Assembly: GCA_024277475.1 (NCBI GenBank)
Contig: JAJRVC010000369.1
Span: 1 to 30,667, forward strand
From: Deltaproteobacteria bacterium
Lineage (GTDB): Bacteria; Desulfobacterota; Desulfobacteria; Desulfobacterales; JAFDCJ01
DNA length: 30,667 nucleotides
Direction of reading: 5' to 3'
Shown here piece after piece: positions 21,463-28,814 of the stretch. The first letter of the stretch is position 1; each line of letters starts with the position of its first letter. Position numbers and translations under genes: made by a program. The notes below the pieces were generated by a model, which was given only the letters and a program-made list of their open reading frames with translations, did not search any database and was not told the DNA's origin.

Positions 21463-22077
21463 ATGTCGCACCAAAAACAAACAGCCGGCATAATTTTGGC
21501 AGGTGGAAGTTCGACAAGATTAGGATTTCCTAAACAGCTTTTGAAACTGAAGGGAAAATATCTCCTTGAGTATGTGTTGAATGCCGCCCTGGAATCCGAA
21601 CTGAATCATGTTGTGCTGGTTTTGGGGCACCACCATCAAGATATCTTACAGACGTTGGGTGCCGGCACCGTCCATGAACGCCTCCAGGTGGTGATCAACC
21701 ACCGCTATCTCGAAGGGCAAAGCCGGTCGCTTCAGGCCGGGCTGTCAAAAATCCGGCTAACGTTTCCATCGGTTATGTTTTTAGTCGGCGACCAACCCAT
21801 GCTGGATTCTAACACCATCGACCATATGTTAGATAAATTCAGGTATTCCGGAAAGGACATTTGCGTTCCGGTTTGCAAAGGCGAAAGGCGCAACCCCACT
21901 ATTTTTAACCGAGCCCTGTATAATCAGCTCATGGCGATTGAGGGAGATATCGGCGCCCGCAATATAATCCGGTCCAATCCCGAACGTGTGCTCTATTTAG
22001 AAATGAACGACCCACTCTGTTTTTTTGATATCGACTCTCAAAAAGACTTTGAGGATCTTCAATCGCTTCTTGACTAA
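21463..22077 (+). CDS. mocA: Molybdenum cofactor cytidylyltransferase-like protein (MocA/YgfJ family)
   Basis: A 204-residue nucleotidyltransferase. The signature is GIILAGGSSTRLGFPKQLL (LAGG-x-S-x-R-x-G-x-x-K), followed by VGDQPML, where Asp binds the metal, and RNPTIFNR. MocA adds CMP to molybdopterin to give the cytosine dinucleotide cofactor used by xanthine-dehydrogenase-family hydroxylases; YgfJ is the paralogue linked to selenium-dependent hydroxylases. With yqeB and yqeC nearby, the YgfJ role is favoured. ATG 21463 has no strong ribosome binding site. The gene is convergent with the hydantoinase-B gene, 57 bases away. Confidence 0.85.
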   Translation: MSHQKQTAGIILAGGSSTRLGFPKQLLKLKGKYLLEYVLNAALESELNHVVLVLGHHHQDILQTLGAGTVHERLQVVINHRYLEGQSRSLQAGLSKIRLTFPSVMFLVGDQPMLDSNTIDHMLDKFRYSGKDICVPVCKGERRNPTIFNRALYNQLMAIEGDIGARNIIRSNPERVLYLEMNDPLCFFDIDSQKDFEDLQSLLD

Positions 22078-22134
22078 TCGATTTTGCAATTGCGAGAAAT
22101 CCACCGGTTGTAACTCCTTACATGCCGATTGCTC

Positions 22135-23901
22135 TCACGAATCACCGGCTGCCTTCCGACTTTCCCGGAGTCGATCCGTTTCGATCGAATCCATTTCCAA
22201 TGTTTCAGGATAAACCGCAACGCCATAAACCTCTCGGGCCTTCTGAAGGGATAATATACCGTCGCGCACTTCTTTTGCCACTTTCGCAGCGGGTCTTTGA
22301 CAGGGCGCACCATAACCCCCTCCACCTCCGGCCACCTGGCGCATCACCGTTCCCGGGGGAATATCGGGAACGATTTCTTTGGATTGAGGTCGGTGACTAT
22401 TTCCGTCCGGAAAGCGAAATTCCAGCTCATTAATTGCACCGTCTTGACCGCCAAAAATGCCAAAGGCACGAGCCTCTTCGTCGATGCCGTCTCCAAATAC
22501 AACGCCTTTGGATTTCTCGCCATCAAATCTGATAACCGTCTCAACGCCCAAACCACCGCGCCATCGCCCGGCACCCGCAGAATCCGGAGCATACTCGTGT
22601 TTAAGAATAACGTTGGGCGTTTGCAGCTCAAGCATTTCAGGGTCCTGGGCCAGAATGCCGCCGGCACAATTGATCAATCCGATGTGATCGTAACCGTCAT
22701 AGCCCCGGGTTGCCCCCGATCCGCCTTTTAGCGCGTTGAAGAGGATATCAACATACGGCCTGTCTACCCTGGGATCATGCCCCGAAACAGCCAGCGCCAG
22801 CATCCTGTTCCAACCGGCGGTCACACGGTGGGGCAATGCCTGGGACATGGCTTTTAAGATGGCATCCGCATTGGGGCCGGTAATGCTGTTGCCGAATGTA
22901 GTCGCCGCCGGAAAGCGGGCATTTAAGAAAGTGCCTTCGGGAATGTGAATGTGCAGGGGCCGCGTGAGACCGTCATTGTGCGGGATATTGGGATCGATCA
23001 GCATTAGAAAAGTTAAAATAATCGCTGAAACGCTGGCGCTTAGAGGGGCATTGGCAAAACCTTCCGTTTGACCGTCCGTACCGGTATAGTCAAAAAATAT
23101 TTCATCGCCTTTAACAGTCACCGTCACCTTTATTCTGAATCTGGATCCTTCATGAAAACCGTCGTAATACATCCAGCTTTCACCCGCATAGCTCCCGTCG
23201 GGAATACGCTGGATTTCGGAACGGACCATTTTCTCCGTGGAATCAAAGAGCAGGGTAATCTGCTTATCCAGACAGTCAATGCCGTACCGGTCAATCAGCA
23301 ATGTAATCAGTCGTTCTCCCACAGTGCAAGCGCCGATCTGGGCCTTGATATCTTCTTCCACGATGGGAAAACGGATGTTGGCAAAGATTAGATCCCAGAC
23401 ATCGTGCCTGATTTTGCCTTTTTCGAACACTTTCACCGGTGTGATACGCAGAGCCTCCTGCCAGATCTCACGGGCATCCGGATTATAGCCACCGGCAACC
23501 GCACCGCCGATATCGGCCTGGTGCCCTTTCACCGCAGCCCAGGCGAAAAGCTCTCCTTTGTGGAAAACGGGTTTAAAGGCGGCCACATCGGCATTCTGGT
23601 TGCCGCCGGTAAAAACATCATTATGCAGGATCACATCACCGGGGTGAATATCATCACCAAAATATTCGATAATTTGGCGGCACACCGGTTCAAGCGCAAA
23701 TGCCAGCACCGGAATATACTCCGCCTGCTCCAGCATTCTGCCTTCGGCATCGTAAATTCCGGTAACAAAATCCCGGGCCTCGTTGAGGATGGGTGAACGA
23801 GTGGTTCTTAACAGCGTATAGCCCATCTCATGGGTGATTGCCTTAAAGCGGCATTGGAGAATGGAGGTAAGAACCTGGTCCTGATCATTTCGCGGCTTCA
23901 T
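22135..23901 (-). CDS. Hydantoinase B/acetone carboxylase-type subunit
   Basis: A 588-residue member of the HyuB family (N-methylhydantoinase B, oxoprolinase C-terminal part, acetone/acetophenone carboxylase subunits). Family features seen: FKAITHEMGYTLLRTTRSPI, EARDFVTGIYDAEGRML, HPGDVILHNDVFTGGNQNAD, GHQADIGGAVAGG and GAGRWRGGLGVE, ending in a Gly-rich VAGGGGGYGAP. These enzymes normally need an ATP-binding HyuA partner, which is not in the window. ATG 23901 lies 11 bases after the upstream PaaK-like stop, with a GGGGG ribosome binding site. As the last gene of a three-gene operon with a CoA ligase, it could carboxylate a ketone or hydrolyse an amide. The length is close to the family norm. 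Confidence 0.88.
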   Translation of the reverse strand: MKPRNDQDQVLTSILQCRFKAITHEMGYTLLRTTRSPILNEARDFVTGIYDAEGRMLEQAEYIPVLAFALEPVCRQIIEYFGDDIHPGDVILHNDVFTGGNQNADVAAFKPVFHKGELFAWAAVKGHQADIGGAVAGGYNPDAREIWQEALRITPVKVFEKGKIRHDVWDLIFANIRFPIVEEDIKAQIGACTVGERLITLLIDRYGIDCLDKQITLLFDSTEKMVRSEIQRIPDGSYAGESWMYYDGFHEGSRFRIKVTVTVKGDEIFFDYTGTDGQTEGFANAPLSASVSAIILTFLMLIDPNIPHNDGLTRPLHIHIPEGTFLNARFPAATTFGNSITGPNADAILKAMSQALPHRVTAGWNRMLALAVSGHDPRVDRPYVDILFNALKGGSGATRGYDGYDHIGLINCAGGILAQDPEMLELQTPNVILKHEYAPDSAGAGRWRGGLGVETVIRFDGEKSKGVVFGDGIDEEARAFGIFGGQDGAINELEFRFPDGNSHRPQSKEIVPDIPPGTVMRQVAGGGGGYGAPCQRPAAKVAKEVRDGILSLQKAREVYGVAVYPETLEMDSIETDRLRESRKAAGDS

Positions 23902-23912
23902 GGGCCCCCTGA

Positions 23913-25280
23913 TTATTTCTCTTGTATTACGATTAATGCGGTTTTACCGGATTCCCGCGGCAAAGAAAAAGGCGGAACCAGCTCGATAACTGGATTAACC
24001 CGCAATTTTTCCCGGATATGATCTGTCAGCTCCATTGTCAGAGTGTGTTTTTCCTCACTGCTCATAGTCTCCGACCCGTATTCAATCCGTATTTGTAAAG
24101 GAGGCTTTACCAGGGGACCCGGCCTGTCCAATACAATCCTGAGCGCGCCGGTGGTCCTGGGGGCAAACTCACCCACCACGGATTTTAAAGCTGCCGGGTA
24201 GACATTTGCACCCTTGATGATCAGCATGTCGTCTGCACGACCTAAAATTTTAAACCGCATTTCAGGCCAGCCGCAGGCACAGGGCTTGGTAAAAATTTGA
24301 ATAAGATCGCCAAGCGCATACCGCATGAAAGGTCCGCCTTCCCAACCGATAAAGGTAAAGACCATTTCTCCCACAGCACTGTCAACCATTTCAACGGGTT
24401 CTTTGCTTTCAGGATTCACCAGTTCCAGGACACAGTGATCCGGTGAAACAAAATGCATCCCGGGATAGGGATCGGTATCACAGGAAATACCATGAAAGGC
24501 ATGCCCTCCCCCGGTATGGTCAAAGACCTTTGCGCCGAATCCCTGCTGAAGTTTCTTTTTTAGTGAAGGAATGCCGGCCCCCGGCTCCCCGGCACAATAA
24601 AACCAGCGGATCCCCAGCTCTCCGGCCTCTTTGCCGATTAATTTCGGCGCCTGTTCTATCAGATATTCCCCGAAAGATGGGGTTGCAATCAACACGTCCG
24701 GTTTGGTCAGCACCATAAAATCCAATACTCTCCGGGTACCGCCTTCAATCCCCACCGGCACCACACAAAGCCCCATAGCCTGCAAACCATCCGATAGAGG
24801 AAGCCCGCCGGTAAACATGCTCAAAGACAGGGCCTGCAACACGATATGACCCGCTCTCAACCCTGTGCGCCAGTACTTGCGGGCATGCATCTCGTTGAGA
24901 ACATCAATATCGTGTTTGGTGAGTGTGTAAAGCGTGGGTTGCCCGGTGGTGCCGCTGGTGGAATTAATGCGGATAATCTTTTCTATTGGTGCACAGGTAA
25001 TCAAACCATAGGGATGACCAAACCGCCGCAGGGATTCCTCCTGAATCCAGCGATGCTCATCTTTGGTCATCAGGGGAATCTTTTGAAAATCTTCGAAGGT
25101 ACGGATGTCATCCGGTATCAAACCGGTTTTTAGAAATTTTTCCTCACGATAATATTCGGAATGGTCAAAATTATATTGGAGTTGTTTTTTCAGCCTCTGC
25201 CACTGAAGTGTTTTCATTTTTTCCAGTGGAAGAGTTTCAATTTCTTCATTCCAAAATTGTCTGTCCCTGTTCAAGGTCAT
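23913..25280 (-). CDS. Phenylacetate-CoA ligase-like enzyme (PaaK family)
   Basis: A 455-residue AMP-forming acyl-CoA ligase. It has the PaaK-type N-terminus FWNEEIETLPLEKMKTLQWQ, the ATP loop INSTSGTTGQPT near residue 105, YCAGEPGAGIPS, RYALGDLI, and GRADDMLIIKGANVYP in the hinge and C-terminal domain. CACGWPEMRFK fits the PaaK-type metal or structural cysteine segment. It activates an aromatic or other carboxylic acid to its CoA ester in the cytoplasm. The substrate is not fixed by the sequence. It sits between a VOC protein and the HyuB-like subunit. The ribosome binding site of ATG 25280 is weak. Confidence 0.88.
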   Translation of the reverse strand: MTLNRDRQFWNEEIETLPLEKMKTLQWQRLKKQLQYNFDHSEYYREEKFLKTGLIPDDIRTFEDFQKIPLMTKDEHRWIQEESLRRFGHPYGLITCAPIEKIIRINSTSGTTGQPTLYTLTKHDIDVLNEMHARKYWRTGLRAGHIVLQALSLSMFTGGLPLSDGLQAMGLCVVPVGIEGGTRRVLDFMVLTKPDVLIATPSFGEYLIEQAPKLIGKEAGELGIRWFYCAGEPGAGIPSLKKKLQQGFGAKVFDHTGGGHAFHGISCDTDPYPGMHFVSPDHCVLELVNPESKEPVEMVDSAVGEMVFTFIGWEGGPFMRYALGDLIQIFTKPCACGWPEMRFKILGRADDMLIIKGANVYPAALKSVVGEFAPRTTGALRIVLDRPGPLVKPPLQIRIEYGSETMSSEEKHTLTMELTDHIREKLRVNPVIELVPPFSLPRESGKTALIVIQEK

Positions 25281-25339
25281 GTTAAAGATCTTTTCCCTAT
25301 TGAAAATTCCACCCGTTTATTAAAATCACAAAAATGAGT

Positions 25340-25759
25340 TCAATCCGCATGATGACAATCAGTTTCACAGATTTCTACCATCAAATCCAGCCCTTGGGGT
25401 GGATAAAAAAAAGCCACCTTTCCGTGGGCGCCTTTTCTTGGAAAACCATCGACTACCTTCAGACCTTTATCTATCAACTCTTTCAACGTTTGGTCAAAAT
25501 CCACCACCTGCCATGCCACATGCTGAACACTTGCAGCGGGCCGGGTAACTATCGGATCAAGGTCTTCAAAAGGTTTTTGAAATTCGATCAACTCCATCTG
25601 CCCGACGCCAAGAGGATAGAAGGCGATCCGAATTCCAGCCTCTTCTATTTCCAGCTGTTCTTGGCACTTGAGATCAAAAAAGTGAGCCAACGCTTGGGTT
25701 GCCTTTTTCAGATCATTCACCACGATTCCGATGTGATCGAATCTCTTAAAAACTGACAT
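25340..25759 (-). CDS. VOC family protein, methylmalonyl-CoA epimerase-like
   Basis: A 139-residue vicinal-oxygen-chelate protein. Metal ligands are visible as His in FDHIGIVVNDL, Glu in GQMELIEF, His in VQHVAWQV and Glu in LMVEICE, in the order seen in methylmalonyl-CoA epimerase. Epimerases of this length (about 135-150) interconvert (R)- and (S)-methylmalonyl-CoA. Glyoxalase-type relatives share the fold, so the substrate is not certain. ATG 25759 has GGGAGGT 9 bases upstream. It is the first gene of the PaaK/HyuB operon, so it may act on an acyl-CoA made in that pathway instead of on methylmalonyl-CoA. Confidence 0.85.
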   Translation of the reverse strand: MSVFKRFDHIGIVVNDLKKATQALAHFFDLKCQEQLEIEEAGIRIAFYPLGVGQMELIEFQKPFEDLDPIVTRPAASVQHVAWQVVDFDQTLKELIDKGLKVVDGFPRKGAHGKVAFFYPPQGLDLMVEICETDCHHAD

Positions 25760-26147
25760 GGATCATCCACCTCCCACACGCCTGCGATAGATTGGAATAT
25801 CATTAAGAATGCCCGCCCGGCTATATTTAGCCCTTTAAGTTCATAGTGTAAAAGAAGTATTGATGGATTGGGGATTATCTAATCTTCGAAATACCCTATA
25901 GAGAAGATCCTTTATAATGTCAATAAGAGAACTCCGTGATCCGGAGTTCGTGAGATGCTGCACTTTAACCTGAAGTGATGAAAAGTTGCGCTCTAATCGA
26001 CTCATAAGTCTGGTTTTAAAAAAAGTTGAAATTGTGTTGATTTTTCACTAAACTTAATTGGTGGTGTTTTTTGCATTCGCACTTGCTTCAATATCAGCTT
26101 TGGTTTAAGTTAAGGATTGGTTTTAATTCGTCTGACATGGGGGTATT
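25760..26147. other. Divergent intergenic region with hairpin and promoter
   Basis: Holds a perfect 8-bp hairpin at 25929-25949 (GAACTCCG, loop TGATC, CGGAGTTC) with no T run, and a good promoter at 26026. No coding frame was seen. Confidence 0.5.
26026..26054 (+). promoter_or_regulatory. Candidate sigma-70 promoter for the one-TM protein
   Basis: TTGAAA, 17 bases, TAAACT, about 95 bases before the ATG at 26148. Five of six and four of six consensus positions match. Confidence 0.45.
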
Positions 26148-26525
26148 ATGATCATAATTCACAAGATAGCAGAGTTTACCGGTTTGCCGTTGTTGGCGGT
26201 TGAAGCCGGATTTCTTCTTTTGCTTACGATTATTTTTGTCATCGCAGTTCTTTTGGTATTGGCAATTTTCAGAATCAAAAATGAAATTATCAAAATAAGC
26301 TACACGACCAACTATATCACACGCTTGATCGAGCGCGGTTATAAAGACCGTAAGCTATATAAGGTAAACTATGATTTTAAAACCGAACAGATGATTCTTG
26401 ATATGTTACAGGAGGGAAAATCCTACGACGAAATTATAAAAAACATTTATGTTAGTGAAGAATATGCTGAGATGATTAAAGGATTGGCTGAAGAGGAGGG
26501 GTTGCTGCCCAAAAAAACGGATTGA
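26148..26525 (+). CDS. Unrecognised one-TM protein with cytoplasmic C-terminal domain
   Basis: A 125-residue protein that I do not recognise. A long hydrophobic segment at about residues 18-41 (FLLLLTIIFVIAVLLVLAIF) is followed by a basic, Tyr-rich linker (TNYITRLIERGYKDRKLYK). The C-terminal half (MILDMLQEGKSYDEIIKNIY) looks like a small helical, possibly helix-turn-helix-like unit. The orientation is probably C-terminus inside, given the Lys/Arg after the TM. GGGGG lies 4 bases before ATG. It is followed by an HD-GYP gene after about 240 bases, and the two may be unrelated. Confidence 0.75.
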   Translation: MIIIHKIAEFTGLPLLAVEAGFLLLLTIIFVIAVLLVLAIFRIKNEIIKISYTTNYITRLIERGYKDRKLYKVNYDFKTEQMILDMLQEGKSYDEIIKNIYVSEEYAEMIKGLAEEEGLLPKKTD

Positions 26526-26709
26526 ATATCATTTCTCCCCCTCCCCGTTTCAAAGACGAATCCATGTCGAGAGCTTCAAGTTCATTATAATGAGCTCTTC
26601 TGCGAGAGCATCTAACGTAATCCCTCATCAAAGATCATCCTGAATGGCAATCCCTTTGTGGTAATTGTGGACACTGAAAATTAAAGAACATTTTAAAATC
26701 GCCGATATA

Positions 26710-26739
26710 ATGGGTAACTACCCATAAAAATTCTATAAT
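26710..26739 (+). promoter_or_regulatory. Palindrome overlapping a promoter before the HD-GYP gene
   Basis: ATGGGTA-AC-TACCCAT at 26710-26725, a perfect 7-bp palindrome, is followed by TATAAT at 26734-26739. The palindrome covers the -35 position, which itself is poor, so the promoter may need or be blocked by a bound regulator. Confidence 0.5.
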
Positions 26740-26789
26740 CCTGAGCGGAACATAGTGTTGTTCGATTGGCCCCCGGATCGGGTAATAAA

Positions 26790-27707
26790 ATGCAAACGAA
26801 TTATATTAAAGCACGGAGATCCAACCTGTTTCACTATCAGACGGTTCCTCTTTATTTTACAGCGAACGGTGAGAGGTTTGGTATTTATAAACCTGCGGGC
26901 ATGAATTTAAGGGAAATGCGTGTTAAGGAAAATCTAATCCCACGTGAACTGTACTTAAAAAAGACCGATAAGGCTCGCGGCATGAGGGATGTACAAAAGG
27001 CTTTTAATAATAAGCTTCGAGATGACATAAAGTCAAATAATCTGGAAAATGTCAAAACGACGGTGGTAAACCTGGTTGACGAGATGTTCTCGGAACCCTC
27101 AAGCGGCGTGCTGGAAGGGTTGTCAAATACCGTGAATATCATCGTAGGGGAATATACCAAAGATTCTGAGGTTATTAAAAATTTCTGGCGCATGTCTGAT
27201 AAAGATTATACGACGGCATTGCATTCAGTCAATGTAATGGCACTGGCTATTCGGTATGCCATTTCCCGAAGATATAATAAAACCAAAACAAAACTGTTGG
27301 GATTATGTGCACTGCTGCATGATGTCGGTAAAACAAAAACCGACCAGGATATTCTAACTGCACCACGGAAATTAAATGATGAGGACTTTGCCAAAATTAA
27401 ATCTCATCCGGTTCAGGGTTACAATTTATTAAAGCACTGCAAATTTTCAAACCCGGAAGTAAAACTTACCGCATTACAGCACCATGAGAAATTGGATGGC
27501 AGCGGGTATCCGAGCGGACTAACACAAATTTCTGAAATTGCACAAATAATAAGCATATTAGATTGTTTCGAGGCATTAACAAATGACGACAGACCCTACA
27601 GAGACTCCATGATACCATATAAGGCATTGTATTTAATACAAAAAGAAGTCAATTCCGGCAAGTTTGACAAAGATATCTATGCAAAATTCATATACAGTCT
27701 GTTGTAA
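26790..27707 (+). CDS. HD-GYP domain phosphodiesterase
   Basis: A 305-residue protein. Residues about 130-305 are an HD-GYP domain with all key motifs: His in TTALHSVNVMALA, the HD pair in LLHDVGKTKT, His in KSHPVQGYNLL, and HHEKLDGSGYPSGL with the GYP signature, then ILDCFEALTNDDRPYR. Such domains hydrolyse cyclic di-GMP. The N-terminal 120 residues are not a recognisable receiver and may sense another input. There is no TM segment. ATG 26790 was chosen; a TTG at 26766 would add 8 residues and lies very close to the likely transcription start. A palindrome over the promoter suggests regulation. Confidence 0.88.
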   Translation: MQTNYIKARRSNLFHYQTVPLYFTANGERFGIYKPAGMNLREMRVKENLIPRELYLKKTDKARGMRDVQKAFNNKLRDDIKSNNLENVKTTVVNLVDEMFSEPSSGVLEGLSNTVNIIVGEYTKDSEVIKNFWRMSDKDYTTALHSVNVMALAIRYAISRRYNKTKTKLLGLCALLHDVGKTKTDQDILTAPRKLNDEDFAKIKSHPVQGYNLLKHCKFSNPEVKLTALQHHEKLDGSGYPSGLTQISEIAQIISILDCFEALTNDDRPYRDSMIPYKALYLIQKEVNSGKFDKDIYAKFIYSLL

Positions 27708-27801
27708 ATTCAAACCGGAAAAAGTATTATATGAGCGCTCAGGAAAAGACGGAGAAAAAATACAATGAGAGATATACCGCCCGATACATCCGCATAAAAT
27801 A

Positions 27802-28200
27802 TTAGCCGGATGCATTTATCAGGGTAATCTGATCATTCAAAGTCCAAAAATCGTAAATAAACCCGATCCCCAGCAACCCGCCGGTTAACAGATACAGAAT
27901 GCCGCTGATCCATTTCCCCATATACATCCGATGAACTCCGAAAAGCCCTAAAAATGTCAACAGAATCCAGGCAATGTTATAGTCGATCTTTCCGGCCTTA
28001 AATCTTAAATCCGCTTTACGGTCCATGGATGGGATCAGAAAAAAATCCACGATCCAACCGATAAAAAACAGTCCGAGGGTAAAAAAGTAAACAGTGCCGG
28101 ATAAGGGTTTTCCGTAATAAAACCGGTGGGATCCTGTAAATCCAAAAACCCACAAAATATATCCGATTGTTTTTCTATGGGTATCGTAACCGTTAGCCAA
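27802..28200 (-). CDS. Protein with two TM2 domains
   Basis: A 132-residue membrane protein made of two TM2 domains in tandem. Each has the G-x-x-G-x-H-R-F/M-Y-x-G-K motif: FGFTGSHRFYYGK and LGLFGVHRMYMGK. Each is followed by a hydrophobic hairpin ending in Asp-Phe (IVDFFL, IYDFW). The function of TM2 proteins in bacteria is not established. The start is TTG 28200, with GGAG 9 bases upstream. It stands alone on the minus strand between an HD-GYP gene and an ABC solute-binding gene. Confidence 0.82.
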   Translation of the reverse strand: MANGYDTHRKTIGYILWVFGFTGSHRFYYGKPLSGTVYFFTLGLFFIGWIVDFFLIPSMDRKADLRFKAGKIDYNIAWILLTFLGLFGVHRMYMGKWISGILYLLTGGLLGIGFIYDFWTLNDQITLINASG

Positions 28201-28755
28201 AATTTTTCTCTCCTTTCCGGATTTTTCAGACTCAGAATATCATTCAGTTTTCATCCTTTTCACCAATTTCAATTCCCCAATTTAGCAAATTTTCCATGGA
28301 TCATCCCCTCACTCAAGCACTAATCCGGACGAGTCGGTTGTAACGAAGCATAAATCCCTGCTTTATCGGAAAATTGACTATTGGATATTGAATGAATCGC
28401 TCTCCTCTGTGTTTTTAATCCGCCGCAGGCAGATCACAATCTGCAATCAAAATTATTCAACCATTAACGGAAGCCCGGTCTGTTTCATGCTGTCATTAAC
28501 GCCATTCATTGATCCGCCGTCTTAAAACCAGCAGGTACCGGGAATCAGCACGCAATCCGGAGTGGCCCACACAACCACAGCCGGCAAGAATATGAAGGGC
28601 CGGATTGAAAGGGTGATTTGACCGCTCATACGACTGTCTGTATTCATAAAAAAATAGTGTTTACAAAATCGGAACCATTCTTTAGAATACTCAGCATTAA
28701 ATGGCGCCCAGGCAGCAGTATAGGTCAAATCCATTCATATTCAAAGGGGTTTTTT
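28201..28755. other. Noncoding region with inverted copy of the dispersed repeat
   Basis: Contains copy C of the dispersed repeat (28322-28420, opposite orientation to copies A and B). Short overlapping frames at 28522-28812 on both strands have no start signal or recognisable product. No terminator or RNA was identified. Confidence 0.5.
28322..28420 (+). repeat. Dispersed ~100-bp repeat, copy C (inverted)
   Basis: Reverse complement of copy A in order: tccggacgagtcggtt, cgaagcataaatccct, caatagtcaatt (inverted), gaatgaatcgct, and gtttttaa. About three quarters of the positions match copy A by eye. Confidence 0.7.
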
Positions 28756-28812
28756 ATGGCTCATAACGATCCGCGAACCGACGAACCCGCGTTAATCCAT
28801 ATGAAGGAATAG
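28756..28812 (+). CDS. Possible 18-residue leader peptide
   Basis: MAHNDPRTDEPALIHMKE with AAAGGGG 6 bases before the ATG. Its TAG ends 2 bases before the ATG of the solute-binding protein, and the second gene's AAGGA ribosome binding site lies inside it. This looks like translational coupling. It could also be the remnant of a lost upstream gene. No family is recognised. Confidence 0.4.
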   Translation: MAHNDPRTDEPALIHMKE

Positions 28813-28814
28813 AA

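Noticed and set aside
28522..28734. 70-residue minus-strand frame before the solute-binding gene
   Set aside because: No ribosome binding site, no recognisable family, and overlapping frames on the other strand are equally long.
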